Below the pieces are notes generated by a model, which searched no databases, was not told the DNA's origin, and saw nothing but the letters and a program-made list of their open reading frames with translations. A stretch of 8,688 bases of DNA from Acidimicrobiia bacterium (lineage in GTDB: Bacteria; Actinomycetota; Acidimicrobiia; Acidimicrobiales; Acidimicrobilacustridaceae): NCBI GenBank assembly GCA_016462055.1, contig JAEMTX010000023.1, forward strand, positions 2,009 to 10,696. Reading direction: 5' to 3'. This document shows, one piece after another, positions 1 through 6,099 of this stretch; positions within the stretch are counted from its first letter, which is position 1, and each line of letters begins with the position of its first letter. The translations under genes were made by a program, and so were the position numbers.

Positions 1-1
1 G

Positions 2-463
2 TTCTTGATGAGCTGGGGTGCGATCATCGTGGCGGGAATGCTTGCCATCGGCCCAAATCGCATCGCCACGTGGGCTCGTCGTACTGCCGCTCCAGTTCTC
101 AACGCGGATCGCATGGTGTTCTGGGTGGGTGCGGCTGTTCTGTACCTACTCGCTCTACTCATCGTGCCGTCACCAGCGCTCCGGCTTTGGTGGTCAGTGA
201 TCATCATCGGAGCGGTCGTGGCGCTTGGGCTTGAGTACCTTCGCGGTCGGTCACTCGCTGAGTTCCCAGGCGTGCAGCTCGATCTCGATGTTGACGGCGT
301 GAAGAATTCCGTGGCAAAGACGTGGACCACAATCGCGTCTCGGTTCAGCAATAACGATTCAGGTGATCATGTTGCCCAACTTCAGAAGCTGAGCGAGATG
401 CATGCATCTGGTGCTCTGTCAGACCAGGAGTACACGGCAGCGAAAGCCAAGTTGCTCAACTAA
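2..463 (+). CDS. Small membrane protein with C-terminal SHOCT module (5' end uncertain, probably partial)
   Basis: The frame is open to the left edge. A TTG at 5 and an ATG at 8 are possible starts, but no ribosome binding site can be seen in the few bases before them, so the protein may begin outside the window. From the ATG it has 151 residues. A first hydrophobic stretch lies at about 1-16. A basic segment follows, then two strong membrane helices at about 37-55 and 61-78. After a polar linker, the last 32 residues form a SHOCT-like short helical module: a Leu-rich helix, then the pattern G-x-L-S-D-x-E-Y, then A-K-A-K-L-L. SHOCT modules commonly sit at the C-terminus of small bacterial membrane proteins and are thought to mediate oligomerisation; the protein's own role is unknown. 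It is convergent with the NTF2-like gene to its right, with a 22-base gap and no convincing terminator. Confidence 0.75.
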   Translation, partial: FLMSWGAIIVAGMLAIGPNRIATWARRTAAPVLNADRMVFWVGAAVLYLLALLIVPSPALRLWWSVIIIGAVVALGLEYLRGRSLAEFPGVQLDLDVDGVKNSVAKTWTTIASRFSNNDSGDHVAQLQKLSEMHASGALSDQEYTAAKAKLLN

Positions 464-485
464 CCGCTGATGGTTGGGCCGAGAC

Positions 486-911
486 TCAATCGGGAAATTC
501 AAAGATGCGATGAACTCGCGTTAATCGAAGAGAGCTGATCTTCCAGCCCTGCGGTGTCCGTATATAGGTCTCGTGATAGTGGCCGTATCCGTGCAGGTAT
601 TTGATGGGTTGGCCTTCGGGCCACCACAGCTCGTCTTCCATCGCCCAGATGCCAGTGGCCTGATTGTCATCGACGAATGAAATTTCTGGCATGTGTCCAT
701 GGTGGGCGGTGACGACATCGCCTATTTGCGAGATGAGGAACGGCAGATACTCGTCGACACCGTCGATGACGGTGCCACTGTCTTCAGTCGTATCGATACA
801 CACGTCCGGTGTGAAAACCTCGCGTAGCCCGTCCCAATCTTTCGTGTCCATCAGGCGGAAGTAGCGGGCTTTCAACTGATGAATTTGGTCAAGGTCAGAT
901 TGTGTGCTCAT
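486..911 (-). CDS. SnoaL-type NTF2-like protein (NTF2-1)
   Basis: This is a 141-residue cytoplasmic protein of the SnoaL/NTF2-like superfamily, a cone-shaped fold used by small isomerases, dehydratases, epoxide hydrolases and polyketide cyclases. The N-terminal helix carries Y-F-R-L-M-D-x-K-D-W (about 17-26), followed by L-x-x-V-F-T-P-D-V (29-37). The central strands hold H-H-G-H-M-P-E-I (70-77), A-T-G-I-W-A-M (85-91) and H-G-Y-G-H-Y-H-E-T-Y (107-116), and the end has S-L-R-L-T-R (127-132). These are the landmarks of the SnoaL_4-like branch common in actinobacterial catabolic clusters. I chose the ATG at 911 because it overlaps the stop of the upstream SDR as ATGA; a TTG six bases further up is possible. 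The overlap implies translational coupling to the SDR. Exact reaction and substrate are unknown; the conserved His/Asp/Glu residues are compatible with a dehydratase or isomerase. Confidence 0.85.
   Translation of the reverse strand: MSTQSDLDQIHQLKARYFRLMDTKDWDGLREVFTPDVCIDTTEDSGTVIDGVDEYLPFLISQIGDVVTAHHGHMPEISFVDDNQATGIWAMEDELWWPEGQPIKYLHGYGHYHETYIRTPQGWKISSLRLTRVHRIFEFPD
908..911 (-). promoter_or_regulatory. ATGA stop/start overlap coupling SDR and NTF2-1
   Basis: The TGA of the SDR (910 to 908) shares two bases with the ATG of the NTF2-like gene (911 to 909). No good Shine-Dalgarno site precedes this ATG, so re-initiation by the terminating ribosome is the likely way the second gene is translated. 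The overlap also decides the start of the downstream gene. Confidence 0.8.
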
Positions 912-1621
912 GACCAAAGTGTTCCGTTGTCGACGACGAGCGATGCGCCGGTTGTTGTGCTCGCCGCGTCGGAAGCGAGATGAGCGAGCGCTTCGGCGAT
1001 CTTGATTGGAGCCATCATTCCCGGGAGTACACCCATCATCTTTGGGAAATGGGAGAAGTCGATGTCACCTTTGACGTTGGACAGCGCGTTGGTGCTCATG
1101 GCGGTATCGACACCGCCAGGACAGACGAGGTTCACCCGAATGCCGTCGACGGCAAGTTCAACGGCGAGTGCCTTCATGAACATGATGAGGCCTGCCTTTG
1201 AGGCGCAGTATGAGGAGTTGTAGGGCTGGCCCTGGAGACCGGAAATTGATCCGACAGTGACAATATTTCCCTTTGAAGCTCGCAAATGGGGGAGAGCTGC
1301 CTGAGTGACGAGCATGGGACCAGTCAGATTCACCGCGAGGTGACGGTTCCAGAGGTCGAGGGTGATGTCATCGATTTTGGAGAACCAGTTGACGCCCGCA
1401 ACGTTGGCAAGGATATCTAGGCCGCCGAGTTCCTCGATAGCGGCCTTCATGGCTGCGGTCACCGAAGATGGATCAGACACATCGCAATGTCCGATCCCGG
1501 GAGCCTCGGCAATGTCGACGCCAACGACGTTTGCACCCTCTTCGCGGAAGAGTTGGACGGTGGCCTCGCCGATTCCGGCGGCTGCACCAGTAACAAAGAC
1601 TCGTTTCCCTGTAAATCGCAT
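908..1621 (-). CDS. SDR-family NAD(P)-dependent oxidoreductase
   Basis: A 237-residue classical short-chain dehydrogenase/reductase, of normal length for the family. The Rossmann glycine motif T-G-A-A-A-G-I-G is at 11-18. Asp36 ends the second beta strand, which favours NAD(H) over NADP(H). The N-V-A-G structural motif is at 73-76. The catalytic tetrad is complete: Asn98, Ser125, Tyr138 and Lys142 (Y-C-A-S-K). The P-G-G motif at 168-170 and C-terminal G-A-S-L-V-V-D-N-G are also typical. The expected reaction is oxidation of a secondary alcohol to a ketone or the reverse; FabG-like and steroid dehydrogenase-like members cannot be separated from sequence alone. The start is the ATG at 1621; no strong Shine-Dalgarno site is visible before it. 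It is first in a two-gene minus unit with the SnoaL-like protein (ATGA overlap at 908-911) and divergent from the aldolase-like gene. Confidence 0.93.
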   Translation of the reverse strand: MRFTGKRVFVTGAAAGIGEATVQLFREEGANVVGVDIAEAPGIGHCDVSDPSSVTAAMKAAIEELGGLDILANVAGVNWFSKIDDITLDLWNRHLAVNLTGPMLVTQAALPHLRASKGNIVTVGSISGLQGQPYNSSYCASKAGLIMFMKALAVELAVDGIRVNLVCPGGVDTAMSTNALSNVKGDIDFSHFPKMMGVLPGMMAPIKIAEALAHLASDAASTTTGASLVVDNGTLWS

Positions 1622-1706
1622 GGGCGGACTCTAGTGTCGGGGGAATACAGATGTGAGGGGCCGAAAATTCCGACTCGGGAGCTACTCACCAGCATGGGGG
1701 AATGAA
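1622..1706. promoter_or_regulatory. Divergent intergenic region between the SDR and aldolase units
   Basis: These 85 bases separate the starts of two divergent units and should hold both promoters. On the plus strand TAGTGT at 1632-1637 fits the loose actinobacterial -10 pattern TANNNT, but no clear -35 is seen. GGGGGAAT occurs twice (1639-1646 and 1696-1703). GTCGG at 1636-1640 and CCGAC at 1670-1674 are a short inverted pair. None of this is strong enough to name a regulator; the call rests mainly on gene orientation. Confidence 0.4.
1696..1700 (+). promoter_or_regulatory. Ribosome binding site that sets the aldolase-like start
   Basis: A run of five G lies six bases before the ATG at 1707, a suitable spacing for a Shine-Dalgarno site. 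This favours the ATG over an in-frame GTG at 1653, which has its own G run at 1639-1643 but would add an 18-residue basic N-terminus not expected in the family. Confidence 0.55.
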
Positions 1707-2450
1707 ATGAATTTTACACCGACACCAGATCAGCTGCTGCCAGAACTCACACTGCGCCAAGAGTTTGTTCTGCTCGCCCGAGCGCTCTGGCGCGAGGGAT
1801 ACGCCGATCATCTCGCCGGCCACATCACCGTGAACATGGGCGACGGAACGTTGCTCTGTAATCCGTGGTTTATTACGTGGGACGAATTGCGTCCTTCGCA
1901 GTTGATTCGGATTGATCTCGAAGGGAACGTGATTGAGGGGGACTGGCCAGCGCCTCTCGGTATTCCCTTACATCTTGAACTCCATAAACTCCGGGAAGAT
2001 GTTGGCGTCGCTATGCATAGCCATCCACTGTACGGAACCGTGTGGGCCGATATGGGGGAGGTTCCACCGGTCTATGACCAAAGCTCGGGTCTCGGCGGCG
2101 GCGGAGAACTGATCTTGATCGATGAGTACGGCGGCGGTGTGGACAATTCGTCGGCCGCTCGTGATGCTGTGGTCGCAATGGGCGATGCCAACCTTGCGCT
2201 CCTTGGCGGGCATGGAGTTTTCGTACTTGGCTCAACAATTCGCGCCGTTCATCAACGGGCTGTTGCATTAGAGCAGCGCTGCCAACGGGCATGGCATATC
2301 CGTGCAGCAGGCGGACGTAAGGAATCGGTAGTTCCTGATTGGTGGCTTGAACGAGGTCGCACCAACGATGGGAACGGGTTCATCGGATTCTGGGAAGCAA
2401 TGGCGCGAATGGAATTGCGTGCAGACCCTTCACTCCTTGACGAGCGCTGA
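1707..2450 (+). CDS. Class II aldolase/adducin family protein
   Basis: This 247-residue protein has the class II aldolase/adducin fold, whose members bind a divalent metal (usually zinc) and cleave or decarboxylate sugar phosphates and related hydroxy-acids. Near the N-terminus D-H-L-A-G-H-I-T (34-41) matches the usual motif of this region. The metal ligands appear complete: His104 and His106 in M-H-S-H-P-L-Y-G, and His169 in L-L-G-G-H-G-V-F. Aligning on the H-x-H motif against L-fuculose-phosphate aldolase from memory places Gly85 where that enzyme has its catalytic Glu73, so this is probably not a standard aldolase; many actinobacterial relatives of unknown function share the fold. It is first in the plus-strand unit and ends 9 bases before the Mo enzyme, so the two are probably cotranscribed and translationally linked. 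An alternative GTG start at 1653 would give 265 residues. Confidence 0.9.
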   Translation: MNFTPTPDQLLPELTLRQEFVLLARALWREGYADHLAGHITVNMGDGTLLCNPWFITWDELRPSQLIRIDLEGNVIEGDWPAPLGIPLHLELHKLREDVGVAMHSHPLYGTVWADMGEVPPVYDQSSGLGGGGELILIDEYGGGVDNSSAARDAVVAMGDANLALLGGHGVFVLGSTIRAVHQRAVALEQRCQRAWHIRAAGGRKESVVPDWWLERGRTNDGNGFIGFWEAMARMELRADPSLLDER

Positions 2451-2459
2451 GTTCACTTG

Positions 2460-4454
2460 GTGACAGAGCAACGTTCGTATTGTCGAATCTGTGCCGCTGC
2501 CTGCGGAATAGTCGTCACGGTAGAGGGTGACTCGGTGCTGAAGGTCCGTGGCGACATTGATCACCCGATCTCACACGGATATACCTGCGAAAAAGGACGT
2601 GCCCTTCCACAATGGCATCACGGTTCTACTCGCCTAAATGCTCCTCGAGTGCGGGGAGTAAAGGTCGAATGGGAGGAAGCACTCGACGATCTCGCAGGAA
2701 TTCTTTCGGTTGTCTCGTCAACCGATGGCGCTGACGCGATTGCGCTCTACCTCGCAACGGGGTTGGCCTACGACTCTGCAGGCCAGGTCTCCTGTGGGAT
2801 GTGGATGGGAGCGGTCGGAAGCACGTCGTTTTACACCGCAGCGACTGTTGATAATGCGCCGGTTCTGGTGGCGGCTGAACAAATCGCCGGTCATCCAATG
2901 CTGAACCCGGTATGGGAACCGCAACACTCACGGCTTCTTCTACTCGTTGCTACAAATCCTGTGGTTTCGCATGGATATGGAACCACACTGGCCGACCCAG
3001 TGCGGAGGCTGCGCGAGAACCAAGCCGCAGGCGGCAGGATATGGACTATCGATCCTCGCCGCACTGAATCGGCGGCACTGTCTGACGAACATCTTTCTGT
3101 ACGTCCCGGCTCGGACACCATCTTGTTCGCTGCGCTGGTTCGAGAACTGCTTGATGATGCGCAATGCAGGGCAGCGCTCGAACGCACGTGTCGCGATGAC
3201 GAGGTGAAGCGCCTTGAACAAGCAGTTCTGCCTTTCGATCTTGACGCAGCTGCTTTAGCTACTGGGTGCGAGCGTTCGAATCTCCTCCGACTTGTTGCTG
3301 ACCTTCGCGAACGGCACGGGAAAGTCGCGATTTTCTGTGGGACCGGTTCAACGATGTCACTCGATGGCGTCCTCGTTGAATGGCTTCGATGGGTTTTGCT
3401 TGTGATGACCGATTCCCTCGATGCGATTGGGGGAATGCGTTTCAACCGCGGCGTTGTCAATCGGCTATCGCCGATTCGCCCGGGAGCGCCTTCACCTGAT
3501 GGTCCGAAATCACGACCCGAACTTGGTCGCGTTGCCGGCCAGATGCCCGTGGCGGCACTCGTTGATGAAATCGAGGCAGGTCGACTGAAGGTGTTGGTGA
3601 TCACGGGTGGGAATCCGTTATCAGCCTTCCCGGAACCCGATCGCTTCCGTCAGGCCATAGCGCTGCTCGATGCCTTGGTTGTTATCGATGTTGCCGCGAG
3701 CGAGTTATGTGACTTGGCAACGCACGTCTTCCCCGCAACTGGTCAACTCGAGCGCGCCGACCTTGCACTGGCTGAGCAGGTGGCATTTCGCTCGGGCATG
3801 CAATACACCGCTGCAGTTGTCGAACCAGTGGCGCAGCGTCGGCCGGTCTGGTGGACCCTCGGGTCGTTGGCCGCTCGTTTGGAACGGCCCATGTTTGGTG
3901 GTGCGCCGCTAGATGCGCTCTCTGACGAGACAATCTTGCGAGGGCTTCTTAGCCACGGACCATTCCCGCCTGACGAAATCATCAAGGCTGGTCCTCATGG
4001 TGTGAATCTCGAACCCGAGTACGGGTGGGTACGCGAGCGCATGACCCCTGACGGTTGTTGGTCGATCGCCCCGGTGGTGTTCTGTGAACGTCTTGCGCAG
4101 CATCGAGGCCCCGAACTCGGCCTGGTGCTGGTGCCTCGACGTGAATCGGCATGGAGCAATTCCGTGCGTTTCGCCGGTTTGGGTGACGAGTCGGTGATCC
4201 TGATCCACCCCGAAGAGGCACAAGTGAGGCAGCTCGTTACGGGTGACTGGGTAGCGGTGACGAGCGCTTTTGGATCGCTGGTAGCAACCGTTGCGGTCGA
4301 CGGTGCTATTCGGCCTGGGGCGTTGTCGGTCACCCATGGCCACCCCGGATCTCTCACGGGAACGTTGACGAGTTCTCTAGAGGGCGTCGACCCACTTACC
4401 GCTATGCCGCGTGCATCCGGGTTGCCGGTGCGTATCGAGAAACTCGGGCTGTAG
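2460..4454 (+). CDS. Molybdopterin-dependent oxidoreductase, single-subunit, 4Fe-4S containing (formate dehydrogenase-like fold)
   Basis: A 664-residue member of the DMSO reductase/formate dehydrogenase superfamily, which binds bis-molybdopterin guanine dinucleotide. An N-terminal 4Fe-4S domain uses Cys8, Cys11, Cys15 and Cys43 (C-x2-C-x3-C-x27-C). W-E-E-A-L-D at 71-76 opens the molybdopterin domain, which includes D-P-R-R-T-E-S-A and G-G-N-P-L-S. The C-terminal molybdopterin-binding beta barrel spans about 551-664. Ungapped alignment from memory with E. coli FdhF around its selenocysteine puts Asp131 at the Mo-ligand position and Asn132 at the catalytic His, so this is unlikely to be a true formate dehydrogenase. 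There is no twin-arginine or other signal peptide, so it is cytoplasmic. No electron-transfer subunit lies nearby. The start is GTG at 2460; a TTG at 2457 adds one residue, and neither has a clear Shine-Dalgarno site, which suggests coupling to the upstream aldolase-like gene. Substrate unknown. Confidence 0.92.
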   Translation: MTEQRSYCRICAAACGIVVTVEGDSVLKVRGDIDHPISHGYTCEKGRALPQWHHGSTRLNAPRVRGVKVEWEEALDDLAGILSVVSSTDGADAIALYLATGLAYDSAGQVSCGMWMGAVGSTSFYTAATVDNAPVLVAAEQIAGHPMLNPVWEPQHSRLLLLVATNPVVSHGYGTTLADPVRRLRENQAAGGRIWTIDPRRTESAALSDEHLSVRPGSDTILFAALVRELLDDAQCRAALERTCRDDEVKRLEQAVLPFDLDAAALATGCERSNLLRLVADLRERHGKVAIFCGTGSTMSLDGVLVEWLRWVLLVMTDSLDAIGGMRFNRGVVNRLSPIRPGAPSPDGPKSRPELGRVAGQMPVAALVDEIEAGRLKVLVITGGNPLSAFPEPDRFRQAIALLDALVVIDVAASELCDLATHVFPATGQLERADLALAEQVAFRSGMQYTAAVVEPVAQRRPVWWTLGSLAARLERPMFGGAPLDALSDETILRGLLSHGPFPPDEIIKAGPHGVNLEPEYGWVRERMTPDGCWSIAPVVFCERLAQHRGPELGLVLVPRRESAWSNSVRFAGLGDESVILIHPEEAQVRQLVTGDWVAVTSAFGSLVATVAVDGAIRPGALSVTHGHPGSLTGTLTSSLEGVDPLTAMPRASGLPVRIEKLGL

Positions 4455-4490
4455 CTCATGTAATCGGCTACAAAGGTGGGACAACGGCGC

Positions 4491-4498
4491 AGGAGGGG
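4491..4498 (+). promoter_or_regulatory. Strong Shine-Dalgarno site for NTF2-2
   Basis: AGGAGGGG ends two bases before the ATG at 4501 and contains a full AGGAGG core, the best ribosome binding site in the window. It fixes the start at 4501 rather than at an earlier in-frame codon inside the Mo-enzyme gene, and suggests this gene is translated independently and strongly. Confidence 0.75.
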
Positions 4499-4500
4499 AC

Positions 4501-5040
4501 ATGACTGTCATCGATCAAAGAGTTACATGGGCCAAGGTTGAGGAGCGTCTCGCTACCGAAACCGATCCCGTGCTTCGTCGCAACCTCGAGATGCTCTTGC
4601 AACACCAATTGGCTGAAGCATCCCTCGATATGGAAAAGCTCATGACCACCGTTTCTGAGCATGCGCACTATCACATGCATTCAATTCCGAACGGCGCTGG
4701 TGATGTCGTTGGGAAGTCGGCGGTGCAGAAGTTCTATGAAGATTTCGCAGCCTCAGGTGCCGAGAAACTCCAACTCGAAACCGAGTGGTTGGTGGTGGAT
4801 CGGCACTGCATTGTGACCGAGGGTCTTATGCGGATGGCCTATCCCGGTACAACACTTGCTGCACGTGGTTTCGTAATCGATGATCCTTCAGCGTTCTATC
4901 TCTACGAAGCGCGTATGTGCGTTCTGTGGCCCATTGGACCGGACGGCCTCTTCACTGGAGAAGATACGTACACAGCATCCGATGGCTTCGTGGGCATTGA
5001 ACACCGAAAATTGTCATCAAAAGATGTCGCGACGTTCTAG
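4501..5040 (+). CDS. NTF2-like (SnoaL-related) protein (NTF2-2)
   Basis: A 179-residue protein of the NTF2-like superfamily, somewhat longer than the usual 120-150 residues because of an N-terminal helical extension (about 1-35). Landmarks are a His-rich strand with alternating His at 54, 56, 58 and 60, the G-x-x-A-V-Q-x-F-Y helix (71-79), E-W-L-V-V-D at 95-100, and G-E-D-T-Y at 153-157. The E-W-[LV]-V-[VI]-D and E-D-x-Y elements recur in NTF2-3 at 5653-6084, so the two are probably distant relatives. It lies 46 bases after the Mo enzyme and is followed after 6 bases by the glycosylase gene. The role is unknown; the family includes isomerases, dehydratases and plain ligand-binding proteins, and the position behind a redox enzyme suggests action on its product. 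Confidence 0.82.
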   Translation: MTVIDQRVTWAKVEERLATETDPVLRRNLEMLLQHQLAEASLDMEKLMTTVSEHAHYHMHSIPNGAGDVVGKSAVQKFYEDFAASGAEKLQLETEWLVVDRHCIVTEGLMRMAYPGTTLAARGFVIDDPSAFYLYEARMCVLWPIGPDGLFTGEDTYTASDGFVGIEHRKLSSKDVATF

Positions 5041-5046
5041 GACCCC

Positions 5047-5649
5047 GTGACTTTGCCGAACAGGTTCATTGTTGGCCGACGTCCCACAAAAGCAGAACTG
5101 GCCACGTTCCAAGGATCGACCGTTGATGATCTCTTGCCGGCGCGACTGAATCTGCTCTTTGTCGGAATTAATCCAGGGTTGTGGACTGCCGCAGTCAATG
5201 CACATTTTGCACGACCGGGTAACCGATTTTGGCCGGCGTTGCATCGCTCGGGGATTACCTCCGTTGACGTGGATGCGTCATGCGGACTTCCTGATCAGAC
5301 ACGATCGGAATTTGAATCCAAGGGAATCGGTATCTCGAATATCTGCCCGATTGCTACGGCGAGAGCAGATGAATTATCGAAACAACAACTTCGCGAAGGC
5401 GGAGAATTACTTCGGGCACTAGTTGGCGAGCGTAGGCCAAACGTCGTTGCGGTCCTCGGCGTGACCGCCTATCGGCAAGCATTCGGTAACGCGAGGGTTG
5501 CTGTGGGTCCTTCCGCTGACGGCTTTGAGGGCGCTGAACTCTGGATCCTTCCGAATCCAAGTGGGCTTAATGCCCATGAAACCGTTGAGTCGCTGGCTGA
5601 GTGGTACGGCCGCGCCGCTCAAGCGGCCGGCATCTCCCTTATTCGCTGA
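5047..5649 (+). CDS. mug: Mismatch-specific uracil/thymine-DNA glycosylase (Mug/TDG family)
   Basis: A 200-residue uracil-DNA glycosylase superfamily protein of the Mug/TDG branch, which removes U or T mispaired with G and 3,N4-ethenocytosine, starting base excision repair. Motif 1 is G-I-N-P-G-L at 40-45, with Asn42 equivalent to the catalytic Asn of E. coli Mug. H-F-A-R-P-G-N-R-F-W (53-62) shapes the base pocket. N-P-S-G-L-N at 170-175 is the DNA-intercalating loop motif. An N-terminal extension of about 34 residues precedes the core relative to E. coli Mug, and is seen in many actinobacterial homologues. The start is GTG at 5047, six bases after the preceding stop, with a partial AGGA site at 5039-5042 that overlaps that stop codon, so coupling is likely. 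A repair enzyme at the end of a metabolic unit is unexpected; hitchhiking on a convenient promoter is the plain explanation. Confidence 0.93.
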   Translation: MTLPNRFIVGRRPTKAELATFQGSTVDDLLPARLNLLFVGINPGLWTAAVNAHFARPGNRFWPALHRSGITSVDVDASCGLPDQTRSEFESKGIGISNICPIATARADELSKQQLREGGELLRALVGERRPNVVAVLGVTAYRQAFGNARVAVGPSADGFEGAELWILPNPSGLNAHETVESLAEWYGRAAQAAGISLIR

Positions 5650-5652
5650 ACG

Positions 5653-6084
5653 TCAATCCATGCCGGGCAAACGACCGCCGGCGGCGATCCATTCGCCAAA
5701 GACTCGCTCGCCTTCTGACGGGTTGTAGACGTCTTCTTGATACGAGAACTGTCCATCACCTGCGTATTCAAGAATTGTGATGCAACTGAATCGGAATGGC
5801 TCTCCGCCGGTGGGGTGAGGGAGCACCTGCCACGGGTAGTAAACAACGCGATTTCCGTCGATAACCACCCATTCAATAGGGAACTCCATTGTGGACGGAG
5901 CTTGTGCCATGACATCGACAATGGCCTTGCGTATTTCTTCTCGCCCGTTGAAAGTGCCGAGATGATGTTCGACCCAGAGGCCGTCGACGGTGTGCAGATC
6001 AGCCCAGGCGTTCCAATCGCCGCTGTCGCCGACTGCAACAAAGTTGTCGTACGCGGCGCGTACTTCGTCAGGATGAAAGTCCAT
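5653..6084 (-). CDS. NTF2-like (SnoaL-related) protein (NTF2-3)
   Basis: A 143-residue NTF2-like superfamily protein. The N-terminal helices include A-Y-D-N-F-V (11-16) and a D-W-x-A-W segment (23-27), followed by the typical D-G-L-W-V-E-H-H (34-41) and N-G-R-E-E-I-R (46-52). E-W-V-V-I-D at 71-76 and Q-E-D-V-Y at 116-120 match elements of NTF2-2, suggesting a common, fairly distant ancestor. It starts at the ATG at 6084, with a GGAG site eight bases before it, and follows the P450 by 15 bases on the same strand, so the pair is almost certainly one operon. Its 3' end faces the glycosylase gene with 3 bases between stop codons. Likely roles are isomerase, dehydratase or carrier for a P450 product; the substrate is unknown. 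Confidence 0.85.
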   Translation of the reverse strand: MDFHPDEVRAAYDNFVAVGDSGDWNAWADLHTVDGLWVEHHLGTFNGREEIRKAIVDVMAQAPSTMEFPIEWVVIDGNRVVYYPWQVLPHPTGGEPFRFSCITILEYAGDGQFSYQEDVYNPSEGERVFGEWIAAGGRLPGMD

Positions 6085-6099
6085 TGTGGTTCTCCGTGA

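Noticed and set aside
459..480. Possible terminator between the SHOCT protein and NTF2-1 (AACC and GGTT arms)
   Set aside because: Only four firm base pairs and no run of T on either strand.
2891..3604. Minus-strand frame of 237 codons inside the Mo-enzyme gene
   Set aside because: It is Ser/Arg/Pro-rich antisense translation of a gene with a full set of conserved motifs; no domain is visible.
3909..4459. Minus-strand frames of about 145-155 codons opposite the Mo-enzyme C-terminal domain
   Set aside because: Antisense shadows of the conserved molybdopterin-binding C-terminal domain; composition is Arg/Pro/Thr-rich and unstructured.
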